Origin: Kalmusia sp. IMI 367209
Taxonomy: Eukaryota > Ascomycota > Dothideomycetes > Pleosporales > Didymosphaeriaceae
Assembly: GCA_027946365.1 (NCBI GenBank)
Contig: JAPEUQ010000010.1
Span: 496,001 to 560,000 of the forward strand
Direction of reading: 5' to 3'
DNA: 64,000 nt
Shown: piece after piece, positions 45,722 through 58,060 of the stretch
Position numbering within the stretch: the stretch's first letter is position 1
How the letters are laid out: each line of letters opens with the position of its first letter
Program-made: the position numbers and the translations under genes
The notes under the pieces: generated by a model
What the model was told of the DNA's origin: nothing
Seen by the model: only the letters and a program-made list of their open reading frames with translations
The model's database searches: none

Positions 45722-47504
45722 ATGCCACTTACGAAAAAGGGCGTTGACCGCGGCCAGCACATCCGACCTCTGTCTTCCAACCTCGTTAACACGGAAAACC
45801 TTCCTGAGTCGTATACAATGAGCCATCAAATTACTGGAACAGATCCTTCTCTACGATATGGGGCTTCGCAACAGACTGGGTACACGCGATCCTTAGGCGT
45901 TGGACAGCAAGCGGCTAGGACGCCCAAGCAGCAGCAGCCTCCTCCGCATGCTACAGATCCGACTGTAGTTTCTGAACGTCAAGTAGCCATCCGACAGGTC
46001 GGTGTGCAGCCTGCCGAGTGGTGTCCGCGCTGCGGTATGGCTGTTGAAGAACAAGAATACCCTGCAACACAAGGTGAACAGGCCCTACCAGAAAACTCAT
46101 TTTCAACTAACGACGAGACTGAAGCGACCAAAGCTAGAGACGAACGAGATAACAGAGCCCGCAACGAGCCTCTAGCTTATGGCCACGATAATCGTCTAGG
46201 AGGGAAAGATAGAACCACCGGCCACAGCCAGCAGGTACTTCAAAAATTTAGGTTGAAATGAATTCCAACTGACACAACGCAGTCGAAGGTGAAGTCATTT
46301 TTTCTCTACGTTTGCGGCACAGCCTTATGGAGACGCTTTCACAACCTCGAACACCAGCAGGCATACTGGAGATAGTAAGCGGTATCGGACGGAGCGTGAC
46401 AACATCGAAGAACAACTTCGTCAAGTCCAAGCGAAGAATCGCGAATATGAGGCCATCATACGCAAACTGGAAGCTGACGTAGGCAAGGCACAAGACAAGG
46501 TTGACAGAACGAAACGATCTGCCCATCAAATGCAAACGACCTTGGACAACAAAGAACTGTTCCTCGGTCCGCAAAGTAGCGATGATGAGGTCAAAGCTCG
46601 ATTCAGCGCTCTTCTAACATCTATCAAGACGTGGTCGATCAACTTCAGTGGCCAAGGAGCATCGAAATTCGCACTCGAGTCTTTGCCTGCGTATCAACGC
46701 GTTGCACCGCTATCATCCCAAATTGAATATCTCGAGAAGACAATCACTACATCCAAAAAACAGAAACGACTCTTTGTGCGGGGCTGGGTTGCCTTCATAA
46801 TGAGCCATCACCTCTTTAGAACTTTGGATCTAATGGGTGATATGGGTTCAGATCTGTGGTTGGAGAATGCCTTCGCCCAGAATTTCGCTTGCTTAGAGAA
46901 CAGATTGTGGCTTGCAGGTTCGTATCCCTTCCTAGCCTGTACCAATATACGACTCGTAAGCTAAAGTGCTGTATAGATCGTAAAACTATATCCTACCGAG
47001 CCTTCAATGATTGGAGAGCTTTCACAGTTGAGCTCTTTACCAAGCTAGACGCGCCTCCGGGTCCCCTCACCAGACACCCTCAAGCAAACGCAGCGATAGA
47101 TGAAGCAGCTGATGCTGTATTCAGCATTGTAGAGCCTTGGTGTAACACCAACGACTCTAATGTCATCAACGACTATAAGGAACGACTTTGCGACATCTTC
47201 GCTGATGCCGTTCGCTTTGCACAGTTTTTGCGCCGCCAACGCGCACTGTGGAGCATTAAATTCCCGACTCGCCAAAAACTTGCCCAACATTTCCGAGAAG
47301 GCACCATTGACTTTTGACAGGAGTTACATGAGAGATGAAATGGGTGAAGACGATGACATGCGATCAGGGAGCCAAGCTAACTCGTATGTTGAATTGGTGG
47401 TAAGTCCCACCCTATGGAAGAGAGGTACCATGGACGGGGAAAGATTCGAGAGCGAAGAGGCCGCAGTGCCAGCGAAGGTGGTATTGGCGAAATATGTCCA
47501 GTAG
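45722..47504 (+). CDS. Fungal coiled-coil protein of unknown function
   Basis: My best model has exons 45722-46234, 46283-46288, 46380-46917, 46977-47247 and 47321-47504, about 503 aa. Edges around 46235-46380 are unsure: the tiny second exon could be skipped, or could end at 46293 with the acceptor at 46375. The N-terminal third is Gln/Pro-rich with one CPRC pair. A coiled coil follows (RTERDNIEEQLRQVQAKN, IRKLEADVGKAQDKV). Then comes a helical domain (FSALLTSIKTWSINFSG, RLFVRGWVAFIMSHHLFR) and a C-terminal block, VELVVSPTLWKRGTMDGERF, which I recall from a widespread family of fungal hypothetical proteins. Before that block the frame changes; an intron 47248-47320 fixes it, but its GTGGAG donor is poor, so a one-base break is possible. 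ATG 45818 is an alternative start. Confidence 0.65.
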
Positions 47505-49295
47505 TCTTCAGCTTCATCCTACGCAATCCTATCAAAACTTTGTGACTATTGAACTCACGCTTACCACTGTTGGTCCCTGTGACGTTATCATCATAAGAAG
47601 TCGACTTATATATCTAACTAACAATTCTATACTGCTACTAGGTCCATGGGGCCTAGGCTCGTTTTTAGGTAAGAGTGCTGTTCTGGCACGAGAAAAAAAT
47701 ACTTTTATCTGAATATGTCTCTATCCAATGTTCTCTGATGCAGAAAGAACTGCACTCTTACTTCTTCAACCCTCCCTATCCGCCATGCTGAACATGAGTC
47801 TGCGGCAGCTCAGCAGTAACCCTCCCAAGTCTTCTAGATGCTAGATGTTGGCGAATCTACGTATCATAATTGAAGCGTGGGTGCCCCAAAATCACTTGTA
47901 GAGTATGCGTGATTGTTGAAGAAGTTAGGCAATGTGACACGCTCTGCGGAGCAGCATATACTCCTGATGTACGAGCTTACCATGTTTCCCTGTAGAGCTT
48001 GGCTGGTATCATTCTAGATCATAATTAACTGTCAACGCAGCATACCTTTCCTAGGTAGCAATCTGATCAATTCGCTCACTAAGTCTTTGGTTTCTAGCTC
48101 GAATTCTCCTCCACAGTAATCATTGTTTGGTCTTGATCTTTTGATTGCGCAGTCAATTCATCTTGAATTTATGTGTCAAGCACTGCCGCTCGATCAATGA
48201 ATAGCACTGTAACGAGCACGTCCCAGATCCAATTGTCTCTTCTCAAAACCCGACTCAGCAGCAAGTTTTTTGTTCCAAAGATATGATGCCGGTCTCTCTA
48301 TTGAGTCTTTGTTTCATGAGAATTCGCAGGTTGTTCACGGCGGTCATGTCCAGGAACGAGAGACGTTTGGAATTTCTGCATGGATGTACTAGCGATCGCA
48401 CTGCGTAGCAAAAGCGGTGGTGGGGGCGCTAAATGGGCGGCGCGACCTCGGGACTCATCTACACACAAGGCAGCTTCAGGCTTTTCGATTTGCTCTTTCC
48501 TTGGCTATCCCAGCCCCTCCCGTCTGATACCACGCGAAGAATTCGATCAACACAACGCACCGCATCAGGTCTTAGAAGAGAAAGCATCATTGCCTATTGC
48601 ACATATACTCCAATCAATGGACCCCTGCCATGCCCCTCACAACTCTGAGCACACACCTACAGGCATGAAAAACATAGACCTATAGCAATGTACGAACACT
48701 GCAACGGCAACATGGTATAACAACTCCATTAGCAGGAAACATTCCCTCAATATGACACATTCTCGCGCAAAGCCACACATAAGACCAAGCGAATGGATCA
48801 GCGACATTTTGACGCACAGAAAATTGCCAACACAAAAAAGAAGCTAATATCGACCCCCATAAGGAACACTAGTAATAAGAAGCGATCTTCATCCTTGCAG
48901 AAACGGTGTAAACAAGCCAATGGGCGCAGCAGCAGTGGATAATGTACTCGATAGGATAGCCCAACCAGCTAGGCAACACGAACCACAACGCCAATTAAGT
49001 TTGCCCTTGACAAACCAAACCAAACCAGACCAGACCAAGACAAACACAGTAGAATCTCGCCCCGAAAGTTGTCCTTTACCACCCGCCCATGCTCCGTAGA
49101 AAAAGAAAGCGAATGAGAGAGTTGGAAAATGACGGGTATATGAACGTTTTTCTGGTCGGAAAAGCATCGACGACAACCAAACCGCACCGCAACTCTGCTA
49201 CGTCTTATAGCCCCGGGCGTGTGTACGACTATCATCAGAGTTTACACAAAGACAATCAGCCCAAATGCTAGAACTGAAAAGTCGCGGCCGATCGA
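47505..49295. other. 1.8-kb intergenic, no gene seen
   Basis: The stretch downstream of the coiled-coil gene and of the SomA-like gene holds only short frames without domains. The part next to 49296 (about 48900-49290) is probably the 3' untranslated region of the SomA-like gene. Confidence 0.4.
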
Positions 49296-51720
49296 CTAAT
49301 CGCCACCAGCTTCTAATGTGTCACCAAAGCCAAAGTCGTTACCTATCGAGCCAAAGGCAGTGGTATCATCGCCGACGTGTAAGAATGAATCGAAGTCAAA
49401 GTTCTCAAGAGCACTCGAGTCATCAAACCCAAGATTAAGATCGAAGTTCTGTGGCAATAATTAGTCAAAACCTTAAAAAGGTAAAGAGTGCTTACATCGT
49501 CACCCATAAAGCCGGAAGTATTGTTGTTATCCATAGGCGGCTGCTGCTGCGGTGCTGGTGGTTGGGGTTGTACACCTTGAGGCGGCGGCTGTCCATTGGG
49601 GCCGAAGGATGACTTTGGATGCACAGGTGTAATTGGAGCAGTCGGAGTCGCTGGTTCTTCGCCACCGGAAGCTGCTGGAGTCGCACCTGTATTTGCCCCT
49701 TTCTTATTTGTGGGCTTCTAGAATCAATATCAACGATGCTCAAAGGGAGACTGAAAGTGCGAAACTTTACCTTAGTATCCTTGGTATTCTTCTTCTTGGG
49801 ATTCGGCTTGTTGGCTTGTGAGGGTGTCGGGGGTGCTTGAGCCGGCTGAGACGGTGATGGTTCTTGGGTGCGTGGCTGTTCACCAGCGGGTGCTGGAGGG
49901 GGGGGCATCTGACTTCGTTGCTGGGGATTGGTTCCCATAGGACCACCCATCTGTTGCTGTCCAGGCATCATTCCAGGTTGGCCCTGAGGACCACCTCGCC
50001 ATGCACCACCATTTTGCATGCTCGCTATCTGATTCGCTCGCATAGCCTCCATTTGCTGAGGTGTTATCTGCTGACCATTAATGAACTGAGGATGCGAGCT
50101 TGGGGGCCTCATCATCGGGTTGTTCGTTATTTGCCCAGGTCCGAAACCATATTGTGGAGGCATTCCTGGAGGCATCTGACTGGGGTCAAATGCTACGCCA
50201 GGTGCTGGAGAATTGCGCTGTGGTTGCATAGCACCCTCAGGCATTGGCGAACCTGGAAGACCTTGCGGTCCCATTCGTGGAGTAGCACCCTTCTTCATTT
50301 GATCACTGGGGTTAGGTGACGGTCCTGCTCGGCTTCCTTGAGGAGACATATTAGGAGGGAATCCAGGACCTCCGACGGCACCCTGAGCATGGGGACCGGA
50401 CATGCTGTCCTGTTCCTGTCGGGCCATTAGTAATCGCTTCTTATTTTGCTGCTCGAGCAGCATGAGCTGCATCTGGTAGTCCTGCAAAGCGTGGTTTCCC
50501 TGGGGCGGCCCGGGAGCGCCAGCAGGAACGCCACCTCGTGCATTGTTGGTGACTAAGAAGTCTGGTTCACCATTCATGGCCTGTTGATTCATTGGAGAGC
50601 CTTGAACGACGTTATTCATCCCCTGAACGACAGCATGGTTATTGAGTGCCATCTTCTGTTGTTGGGCCAGGCTTTGGGCATATACCTCGATTTGTTTTTG
50701 TTGCGCATTCGGCCCTTGCTGGGCGAATTCGCCAAATTGATTACCGGGCATGTTGCCCCCATTCATTGCACCTGCAAAGGATATATAGTCAGTCTCGAGC
50801 CCAGAAAACTGTTGGGGCGCCTGCGACGAGCGTCCACTGCGTGCCGGCGCCGTTCAGGGGCTGATGGAATGGGTACCTTCAACACGAGCACGTTTGTTTG
50901 GAGATCCTCCATTTTCGTTGGAGCCGGGCGATTGGGGCCGTTGCCCATTCATTTCCATCTGCGAACCGTCTCTTTGCATCTGGGTCGACATCATAGCCGG
51001 GTTTTTCATTTGAGCCATATTCGCCATTGGGTTGCCATTACTATGTAGACGTCAGCAAGTAACCGGAAATTTCCTAGCGAACATTACGTACGGACGATTG
51101 TTCATGGCTGCAGTCCGTTTGAGATCGTTCGGCATACCGTTTGGCATCTGCCGTAACATGTTCTGATATTGGGCGCCGTTCATCTGTCCGGTCATCATCA
51201 TACGCTGGTTCCTATTCTCAGTCTGAGCTTGCATGACGTTCTAGCTGCGTTAGACTATACACAAGTGGTGAGACCGGGGAGCACTTACACGAGCATGAGA
51301 GATGTATTGACTCCCTTGACTCCCTTTCATAGTACGATTGCGGGCGGCACTGAAGATATCCCAGAACTGGACCCACCAGTCCAGCAGGAACGAATTGTCC
51401 GTCGCTTGGCCGGAAGCTGGCATGTTGGGCGTAGGAAGAAGTTCTGGGTCTATTGAATCGACCCCATTTACGTTTCTGCCGGTCGGACTCGACTTCTGCG
51501 GGGGTTTAAGATTCATCTTCAGCTCTGATTCGATCATGACCTGGGCTAATTTGTGGTGTGAGTTCCGCAGAAAGTAGTCGTAGATGTATGTGTTCAGTTG
51601 GTCGCGCGGATCCAAGCCAGGCACCGGCTGTCGCTGGCCATTGCCCATTATGGGCGTTCCGTCGAGAGATCCTGCGGCTGCGTTCATATTGGCCATGGCG
51701 GCCATCTGGGGGTTCTGCAT
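49296..51720 (-). CDS. somA: SomA/Flo8/SSDP-type LisH transcriptional regulator
   Basis: Six exons (51720-51289, 51240-51092, 51040-50877, 50771-49771, 49717-49496, 49448-49296) give 706 aa with every phase closing. The LUFS/LisH module is at the N-terminus: LNTYIYDYFLRNSHHKLAQV at about residue 39, then FLLDWWVQFWDIFSAARN. The rest is Gln/Met/Pro/Gly-rich and low in complexity, with a possible nuclear signal NKRARVE, a lysine patch near NPKKKNTKDTK, and an acidic Phe/Asp end (ENFDFDSFLH) that looks like an activation tail. In yeast Flo8 and in A. fumigatus SomA this family controls adhesion and, in Aspergillus, GAG production through uge3 together with PtaB. Here it lies only 8.6 kb from gtb3. 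Family is secure; regulation of the cluster is inference. Confidence 0.88.
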
Positions 51721-52816
51721 CGCGACGGGACACGGTGAGAGGTGCCTGCAACGAGATTCGTCGACGTGTAGGAGCGTATAATGGCGCGCGCTGCAATGGC
51801 AGTTGCGAGATGGTAGCGCACCTCAGTGCTGTAGTCGGTGGTAGGCTATAACTGCATGGACAAGCCGTGGCGACCGGCGTTCGGGCGTGGGAGCGCGACG
51901 GGTGCCGCGTCGACGTTTGCTATCGCGGACGGCGCTGGCAGAGGGGTGCGCGGCACGGGTGCGACCGCGAAATGGCGGCGAGGGTGGGTGCTGCGACAGA
52001 CGCGGCGGGTGCTGATGTACGATATGGATGAGACGCCGGCAGAGCGTAGCAGGGTCTAGCGATGGCGTGGTGAGAAGCCTTTGCAAGCAGGGCACGGCTC
52101 GATATCCAGATCAACTTTCCGGCGCACGCAGCGTCGAGAGAAGAGTGCGCGACAACCACAACAGGCGTTGGCGCGGTGCAGGCAAAGTGCAGGCCGCCGA
52201 GATGGGGCGCGATGGGCGAGGGTGAAAGTCAGCACTGCGAGGGAGTAGCGGGCGACTGCGACCCCCTCGTGGAGCACTTGGGAGCCAGTATCCACTTAGC
52301 GCCAAGACTACACGTGATGCGCGCTATTATTGGCTCCCAGCCTCTCCACCGCAGACCACTCGACAGCACGACGGCGGCGAGCGGGACTTCGTCATTGCAC
52401 TACTTAGGGTGACTTGCACTGCGATTGCAGCACACATTCATGAGGTTATGGTGGAGACTGAGTTGGGTGATCGGTCATCTGACTTGGGATGGAGTGGAGG
52501 AGCTGTAGCGCACGCGGACGCCTAGAACTCCGACTTCACCCGCGAACATTTTTGCACACTGAACAGCACGGCGCAGTACTATTCTTGCGCTTGCCCTACT
52601 GCCTGCAATGCGCCGAAGATCTATTCCCCATAATGAACGGTCGAATTGCCCGGGAACGTTTGCTTGCCGCGTCCCGCGAATTGCACAATGCCCAAATGCA
52701 ATTTCTGCCGCAGAGCGACGTGTCCAAGTGCAATTCTCCGGAACGCCTGGTATTCCAATGCAAATATCTAGATTAAATGGGTATCCACCTTGTATTCGTC
52801 ACAAACACTTTCAGTT
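51721..52816. other. 1.1-kb intergenic, GC-rich leader of the SomA-like gene
   Basis: The part at 51850-52300 is unusually GC-rich and probably transcribed as a long 5' leader of the SomA-like gene, as is common for regulators of development. No supported coding frame was found. Confidence 0.4.
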
Positions 52817-53590
52817 TCACTCGTCGTCCGGTGGCATCTCATCATCGATGTAGCGGATGAGCGATATCCTCATCTCAGTCGTGTCGTTGCCGCGAAGAAG
52901 GTCGCTGGTGAAGTGCGCTTCCACCTGCATGTGCACCTATGCGCATATTAGCTCATGTGCTGTGCGCTGACAAGCCGAATAACATGCCATCTCCAGCGCA
53001 CCCCTGAGCACACCGACAAGTATGTTTGAAAACCATAGCTCATCCTGTGCTCGGCCGTCGTCGGGTAACTCCACGAAGTCGGCTAGCGGATTCTCCTCGA
53101 AGATAAGGGAGAACTGCTTGTTGTCGCTCGACCAATTCGTGATCGTTGGCGTTATGTTAAGGAAGATCTTGAAGCCGACCTAGTAATCTCATAAGCTTTG
53201 TTCGTCTAGCCCCGGTGATGTGGGCTACCTTAGATATCATCTCGGCAACCTCGCGGAAGTTGGAGCAAGCAGGTACACTCGACTTTGCGAGAAAGTCTTC
53301 AATCAGACGCAGACCGATGTTGTAGCCCATGCGGTCTAGTTGCTTGTTGACCTCAGGGTAGTTGAACTCGTAGTCTTTGCACAGCTGAGCAACAATCGTG
53401 CCATAGGTGAGCGTGACGAGCTCGGCGCTGACCTTGTCCACCCGCGTCCTTTGAAGTCAAACTATATCCTGCTCGCGGAGGACGGACACTTACTTCCAGA
53501 CTCTGACAACGATTAGCGCATGCCACGGGTGTACGCTGGACAGTCTGGAGCTCACTCCTCGCCCAAACGGCCGGCTTTTGACGAAGCCAT
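52817..53590 (-). CDS. BET3: TRAPP complex subunit Bet3 (TRAPPC3)
   Basis: Five exons (53590-53556, 53502-53494, 53448-53229, 53179-52988, 52936-52817) give 191 aa. Exon 2 has only nine bases and supplies most of VWK in [22 protein letters not shown], the conserved start of Bet3. The body contains [16 protein letters not shown], the helix-turn common to TRAPP small subunits. The later part reads [32 protein letters not shown] and a Pro/Asp/Glu end. The fourth intron (52987-52937) starts with GC (GCATGT) and ends with AG, a minor but known splice class; without it the frame fails. Bet3 is the core subunit of the TRAPP tether, acting as exchange factor for Ypt1/Rab1 in ER-to-Golgi traffic. It is divergent from the U5 snRNP gene with 293 bp between starts. 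Confidence 0.95.
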
Positions 53591-53883
53591 TTTGCAAAAA
53601 GCAGCACTCCCGAAACCTCTTCGCGCGCAAAAGCTTGGAAAGGTGGAGTCAAGAGTGGGAGAGCGTGGGGTTAGTCTAGGGTCGTCGATATAAGGTTAAG
53701 TTGGAGAAGGCGCTGCTCTTGCCCTCGTAGATCGATCTTACATAAGCACATGGCGCTAGTCGGCAGCGCCTGCTCGAAAGTTTCCCAGCAAGCTTCGATG
53801 AATGCCTGCGGCCTGCATTCTCAACGTCTTACCAAGCTCGATTTCCACCGAAAAGCTACGACCGGACAACCTCTACCGTCGTT

Positions 53884-55410
53884 ATGTCGGGCGAAAAGCG
53901 ACCAGCCGCCGACTCGTTCGGTTCCACCCAGCTTGTTAAACGCGCAAAGTCGGATGCCAACCTAAACGGGAGCTCTGCAGTCGCGGTGGTGAATGGCTCA
54001 GCGCAGAATGGCGCGCTCATACAGGCGGTACGTCATGCCTCCATGGCTTGTAGAGGAGCTCAATTGCTGAGGATTGACGTGACTGACAGGCATGATAGGT
54101 TCCGCGAACCAGCGCTCTGCAGTCGCCAGTAATGGAATTGTCAGGGCATAGTGGAGAGGTATTCGCAGCCCGATTTGACCCAACGGGTCAATTCATCGCA
54201 TCTGGCTCCATGGATCGCTCAATATGTGAGTATACCGGCACCGTGATGCTATGTAGTCTAACAGAAGGCAGTGCTCTGGCGCAGCTCTGGAGCTTGCGAG
54301 AACTACGGGATCCTCACTGGCCACAAGCAAGCAGTTCTGGACTTACACTGGTCACGCGATTCGAAGGTGCTCTTCTCTGCCTCGGCAGACATGCATCTGG
54401 CAAGCTGGGATGTAGAAACTGGCGAGAGGATACGCAGACACCCAGGCCACGAAGAAGTAATCAACTGCATGGACATCAGCAAGCGTGGCGAGGAGATGCT
54501 CGTCAGTGGCTCTGACGATGGATACATCGGGGTATGTGGGGCTCTTTCGACCACTTGGAGCACTGCTAACTGAAGGACAGCTCTGGGATACGAGAACCAA
54601 AGATGCCATCAGTTTCATACCAAGCGAATTTCCAATCACAGCGATAGCCTTGTCGGAGGCTGGCAACGAACTGTTTACCGGCGGCATCGACAATGATATC
54701 AAGGTTTGGGATTTGAGGAAGAAGGCAGTCACTTATACACTATTGGGTCACACTGATACCGTCACATCATTGCAGCTGTCGCCGGACAACACCCTTCTTC
54801 TTTCCAATGCACACGATTCAACGGTTCGGACTTGGGACATCCGGCCATTTGCGCCCGCAGATCGACGGGTACAAACATATGATGGAGCTCCCACGGGCCA
54901 GGAGCGCAACTTGCTCAAAGCCACTTGGGACGCGAAGGGCGAAAGAATCGCAGCCGGCAGCGGAGACCAAAGCGTAGCTATATGGGAGACACGAACCGGG
55001 AAGCTTCTGAACAAACTGCCGGGACACAAGGGAGCGGTGAATGATGTACGCTTTCACCCACGAGAGGAACCTCTATGTAAGTCTTTTTTCCTTATCACCT
55101 ACACGTCGCGTGATCTTCCTCAAACTCAACACTCTGGATTTGGAAGTCCTCGGTTTCAGCATTCGGAGAATGACGAGTGCTTTGAGCGGTGAACTCCACG
55201 ACAAGCTCTCAAGCCTTTGACTTCAATTCGCAAACCGCGGCCGAAGTGGCTTGGTCATGAGAAGTATCACCATGTGGGGGCTCGTTCTCTCCGCAAGTCG
55301 GTTTCAACAAGCTGGCAGCAACGAACAAGTGGACCAAGCTAACTTGGCGATCTGCAGTGGTTTCTGCATCTTCAGATCGCACACTCCTGGTGGGGGAATT
55401 GGCGAAGTGA
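53884..55410 (+). CDS. U5 snRNP 40-kDa WD40 protein (SNRNP40-like)
   Basis: Five exons (53884-54027, 54099-54225, 54272-54531, 54581-55076, 55358-55410) give 359 aa. After a disordered leader of about 60 residues come seven WD40 repeats that form one propeller: LSGHSGEVFAARFDPTGQFI, LTGHKQAVLDLHWSRD, HPGHEEVINCMDIS, FPITAIALSEAGNELFTGG, LGHTDTVTSLQLSPDN, NLLKATWDAKGERIAAGS and LPGHKGAVNDVRFHP. The last short exon gives VSASSDRTLLVGELAK, the usual end of U5-40K. In human and fission yeast this protein sits in the U5 snRNP near Prp8. The last intron (281 nt) is much longer than the others in the window; its sequence shows no gene. Confidence 0.93.
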
Positions 55411-56682
55411 GTTCACAGTAAAGCCTCTTGGCTGCGGCTCCTGTGGCCTACCAAGATGGCGCAAGGCCTTGCAAGAAACATAATGGCTTCAAACGACCCT
55501 TTGCACGAGTCCTGGTGTCCTGCAGTGTCACAGGGGCGCTGCCTACACACTGGACACGCCGGTGCGACATGCAGTGATGGACACTAGGGACCTGAGGGAG
55601 CGAAACGGCTGGTGGCGACGCGTACAGAACGCGAATTTGTAGATTACCTGCAGTGCAACGACAGGCTCCTCGCGAAGTGGAAGGTCGTCAACAAGAAATT
55701 TGATATCCTCAATCTGGAGCTTCATGCCCTTTTGAAAGACGCGTGTGTCTGCATAGCTTGCTATGGCTGTCGAAGATTGCGCGCTTCGACCTGGATTGAT
55801 TGGAGTTGAGTGGACGCTGCGTTTCGGAAATTTCGATGGCCGTCCAATGACCTTGCAATATCCAGCCGCGACGCCAACATGCTGACAACACATATCATTC
55901 CTCAAAAATTGACCACGAACCACGCCCAAAGCAGATCTCACAGGCAGCAGCGACTGCCTGACGGTCCGTGTTCCGAAGGGGAGCTGCAGCGCCGTCGCGT
56001 TTCATCTGGGCTGGAGCCGCTCTTTGATACGCGAGCTGTTCCAGGCGATGGCCCCGGCGCTCAATGCACATCCCCCATGAACTCACGACCACCAGCAGGC
56101 GTCCTTGCAGCAGGGCCTCGTGCGACTGCGGCTGCGCTCCTTTCCCCATGTTCCCTTCTTCCCCTCCTTAAGCCCTGGGTTTCCTTATCCTTTGGTTGTT
56201 GTGGCCGCAAGCTGTCCTGTTGACCAGCAGTTTCGCGTCGCCCTGCGAGAGCGTTGTCGTTGGCTCAAGATCTGTGGTGGTGTGCAGTAGTCTACTGTGA
56301 GCTGTGCGCTGTGGGTCATTGGCTTCTCTGTTGCCTCTGCAAGTTTGTTTGGGAGTGCGAGCACATTGTGGAAGAATAGCCAACGGTTTACGCTTCGATA
56401 TGCACGCCGCTTCCTAATCGACGGACGGGCTCCAGTCATTCTTATCTTCTATTCGACTTCCTTCCTTCGTACCGTTCACACACTGCCGCAGAGCCGGTAC
56501 TTCTATCCACTCATTCGCTGTTAGACCTCGCCTCTGAGAGTAAACAGAAGGATTTCGTCTGTAGGGTTCACGGACGCTATATACATAGAGAAAACGGTCA
56601 AGAGCTAGGACATTAGATCCCTATATACACCGACCTCGGACAGATTTCGGGCGCATCGAAAGATAATAACAACATCTCGACC
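55411..56682. other. 1.3-kb intergenic, no gene seen
   Basis: The stretch between two plus-strand genes. The antisense frame 55543-55941 has no domain and no codon pattern and is not called. A CT-rich patch at about 56140-56210 may be promoter sequence of the next gene. Confidence 0.4.
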
Positions 56683-58060
56683 ATGCCTATGCCGGCTTTA
56701 TTCAAATGGTCACCACGACCAGACCAGACACCAGATGGTTCACCAATATCGCAGAGTTCGTCACGGTTTGGCGCACTCCACAATAATGTGCGCTCAATGA
56801 TCAACGGATCCTCGATATACTCGCGATCACCAAATTTCGGAGGAGACAGTAGCCCAAAAACACCTTTCCTAGGCTTCTTCCGGCGCCCACAGGATCCACC
56901 CGCACCTATCGACGTAGATGTTGCGAACAGACCTGCACGCGATTCGAGCGACTCGCGCTCACCACTCCACCCACAGCACACAGCGGGGTCATATATGCGC
57001 TCTATCGCGCCGTTGCAGGATCCACGAGAGCCCGAGACGGTGTACAGGAGAAATTCTGACGTACCAGACCGCCATCCAGCCGATGTCCAGCTTGACTACG
57101 GACGCAGTGTAGATCCCGAGACGGAACAATTAAGCGAAGAAGTACACCAGCGAAGGCGGCGCCGGCGGCACAGGCGGAGAAAGCACCACAGACACCAAAG
57201 ACAATGGGTACGCCGAAAGCACGAGAAGCAAGGCTGTATGCCTTTCGTGCGTGGCACAGCAGCGCGCGGTAAACTCGTGGCGTGCATGATTTCCGGTCTG
57301 TTCCTCGCTACTGTGCTCGCAATCTGTAAGCCTCTTCTACACACCCACCTATCTCAGCAGATTACTAACAAGGACAGACCTCGCACTTGCTCTGTCTCGT
57401 CACGACCTCGGCCAGGAAGTCCATGTCCTCTTCATCATGATTGTCCTTGCCACTACGATTTTCTTCTGTCACGCACTCATCCGCCTCTGTATGCTCATCC
57501 TGCATCCACCAGCAGAGAACCCCGATCGGCCCTCCATACCCAACATGACGGGCCCTGAGGGGTTCCATCCCATACGCCCGATTCGTGTCCATCTTGCGCG
57601 TGATGAGGACCTCGCAAACTCGTACTCTGACGAGGAGGAGGAAATTGAGGGTGAAGGGAGAAACAGAGGCGAGGATGCGGAGAAGGAGAATGTCAAGCTG
57701 CCGCCGCCAGCGTACGGTCTATGGAGGAGCAGTGTACGCGTAGATCCGAATTTGCTGCATTGGCAGCGCGTCGACGCCGATGGCGCACCAGATGTCCCGC
57801 GCTCAAACTCTCGAAACTCCATCCTTCCCAACTCCAGAAATGGATCTATGTCTAGCGCTGCTCCCGCCCCAACGGAGCAAGCGGGTGCCCGCCCACCATC
57901 GTACGTCTCCGACGACGGCGTGAGCTATGTCGTTGAGGCGGCGCCGCGCTCGGTGGCGCCGAGTCATACTGGCGTGAGCGATATTCATCCTGCATGGCGG
58001 CCTGGCTATGCGATTTCGGAAGTTACGATGGATGAGTGGCCGCGGGAGCGACGGGTGTAG
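56683..58060 (+). CDS. Two-helix membrane protein of unknown function
   Basis: Two exons (56683-57325 and 57378-58060) give 441 aa. The first 165 residues are polar with a Ser/Pro bias. A run of Arg/His follows (QRRRRRRHRRRKHHRHQR), then two membrane helices (KLVACMISGLFLATVLAIYL at about residue 200, and VLFIMIVLATTIFFCHALIR at about 232). The C-terminal part has a conserved-looking block, PEGFHPIRPIRVHLARDEDL, and a PPAYGLWRSSVRVDPNLLHW stretch with a PPxY motif that could bind a WW-domain ubiquitin ligase. The layout suggests a small fungal membrane adaptor or cargo protein; I do not recognise a named family. The splice site lies inside the first helix and restores LAIYLALAL. Coding status is well supported by length, splicing and composition. 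Confidence 0.75.
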
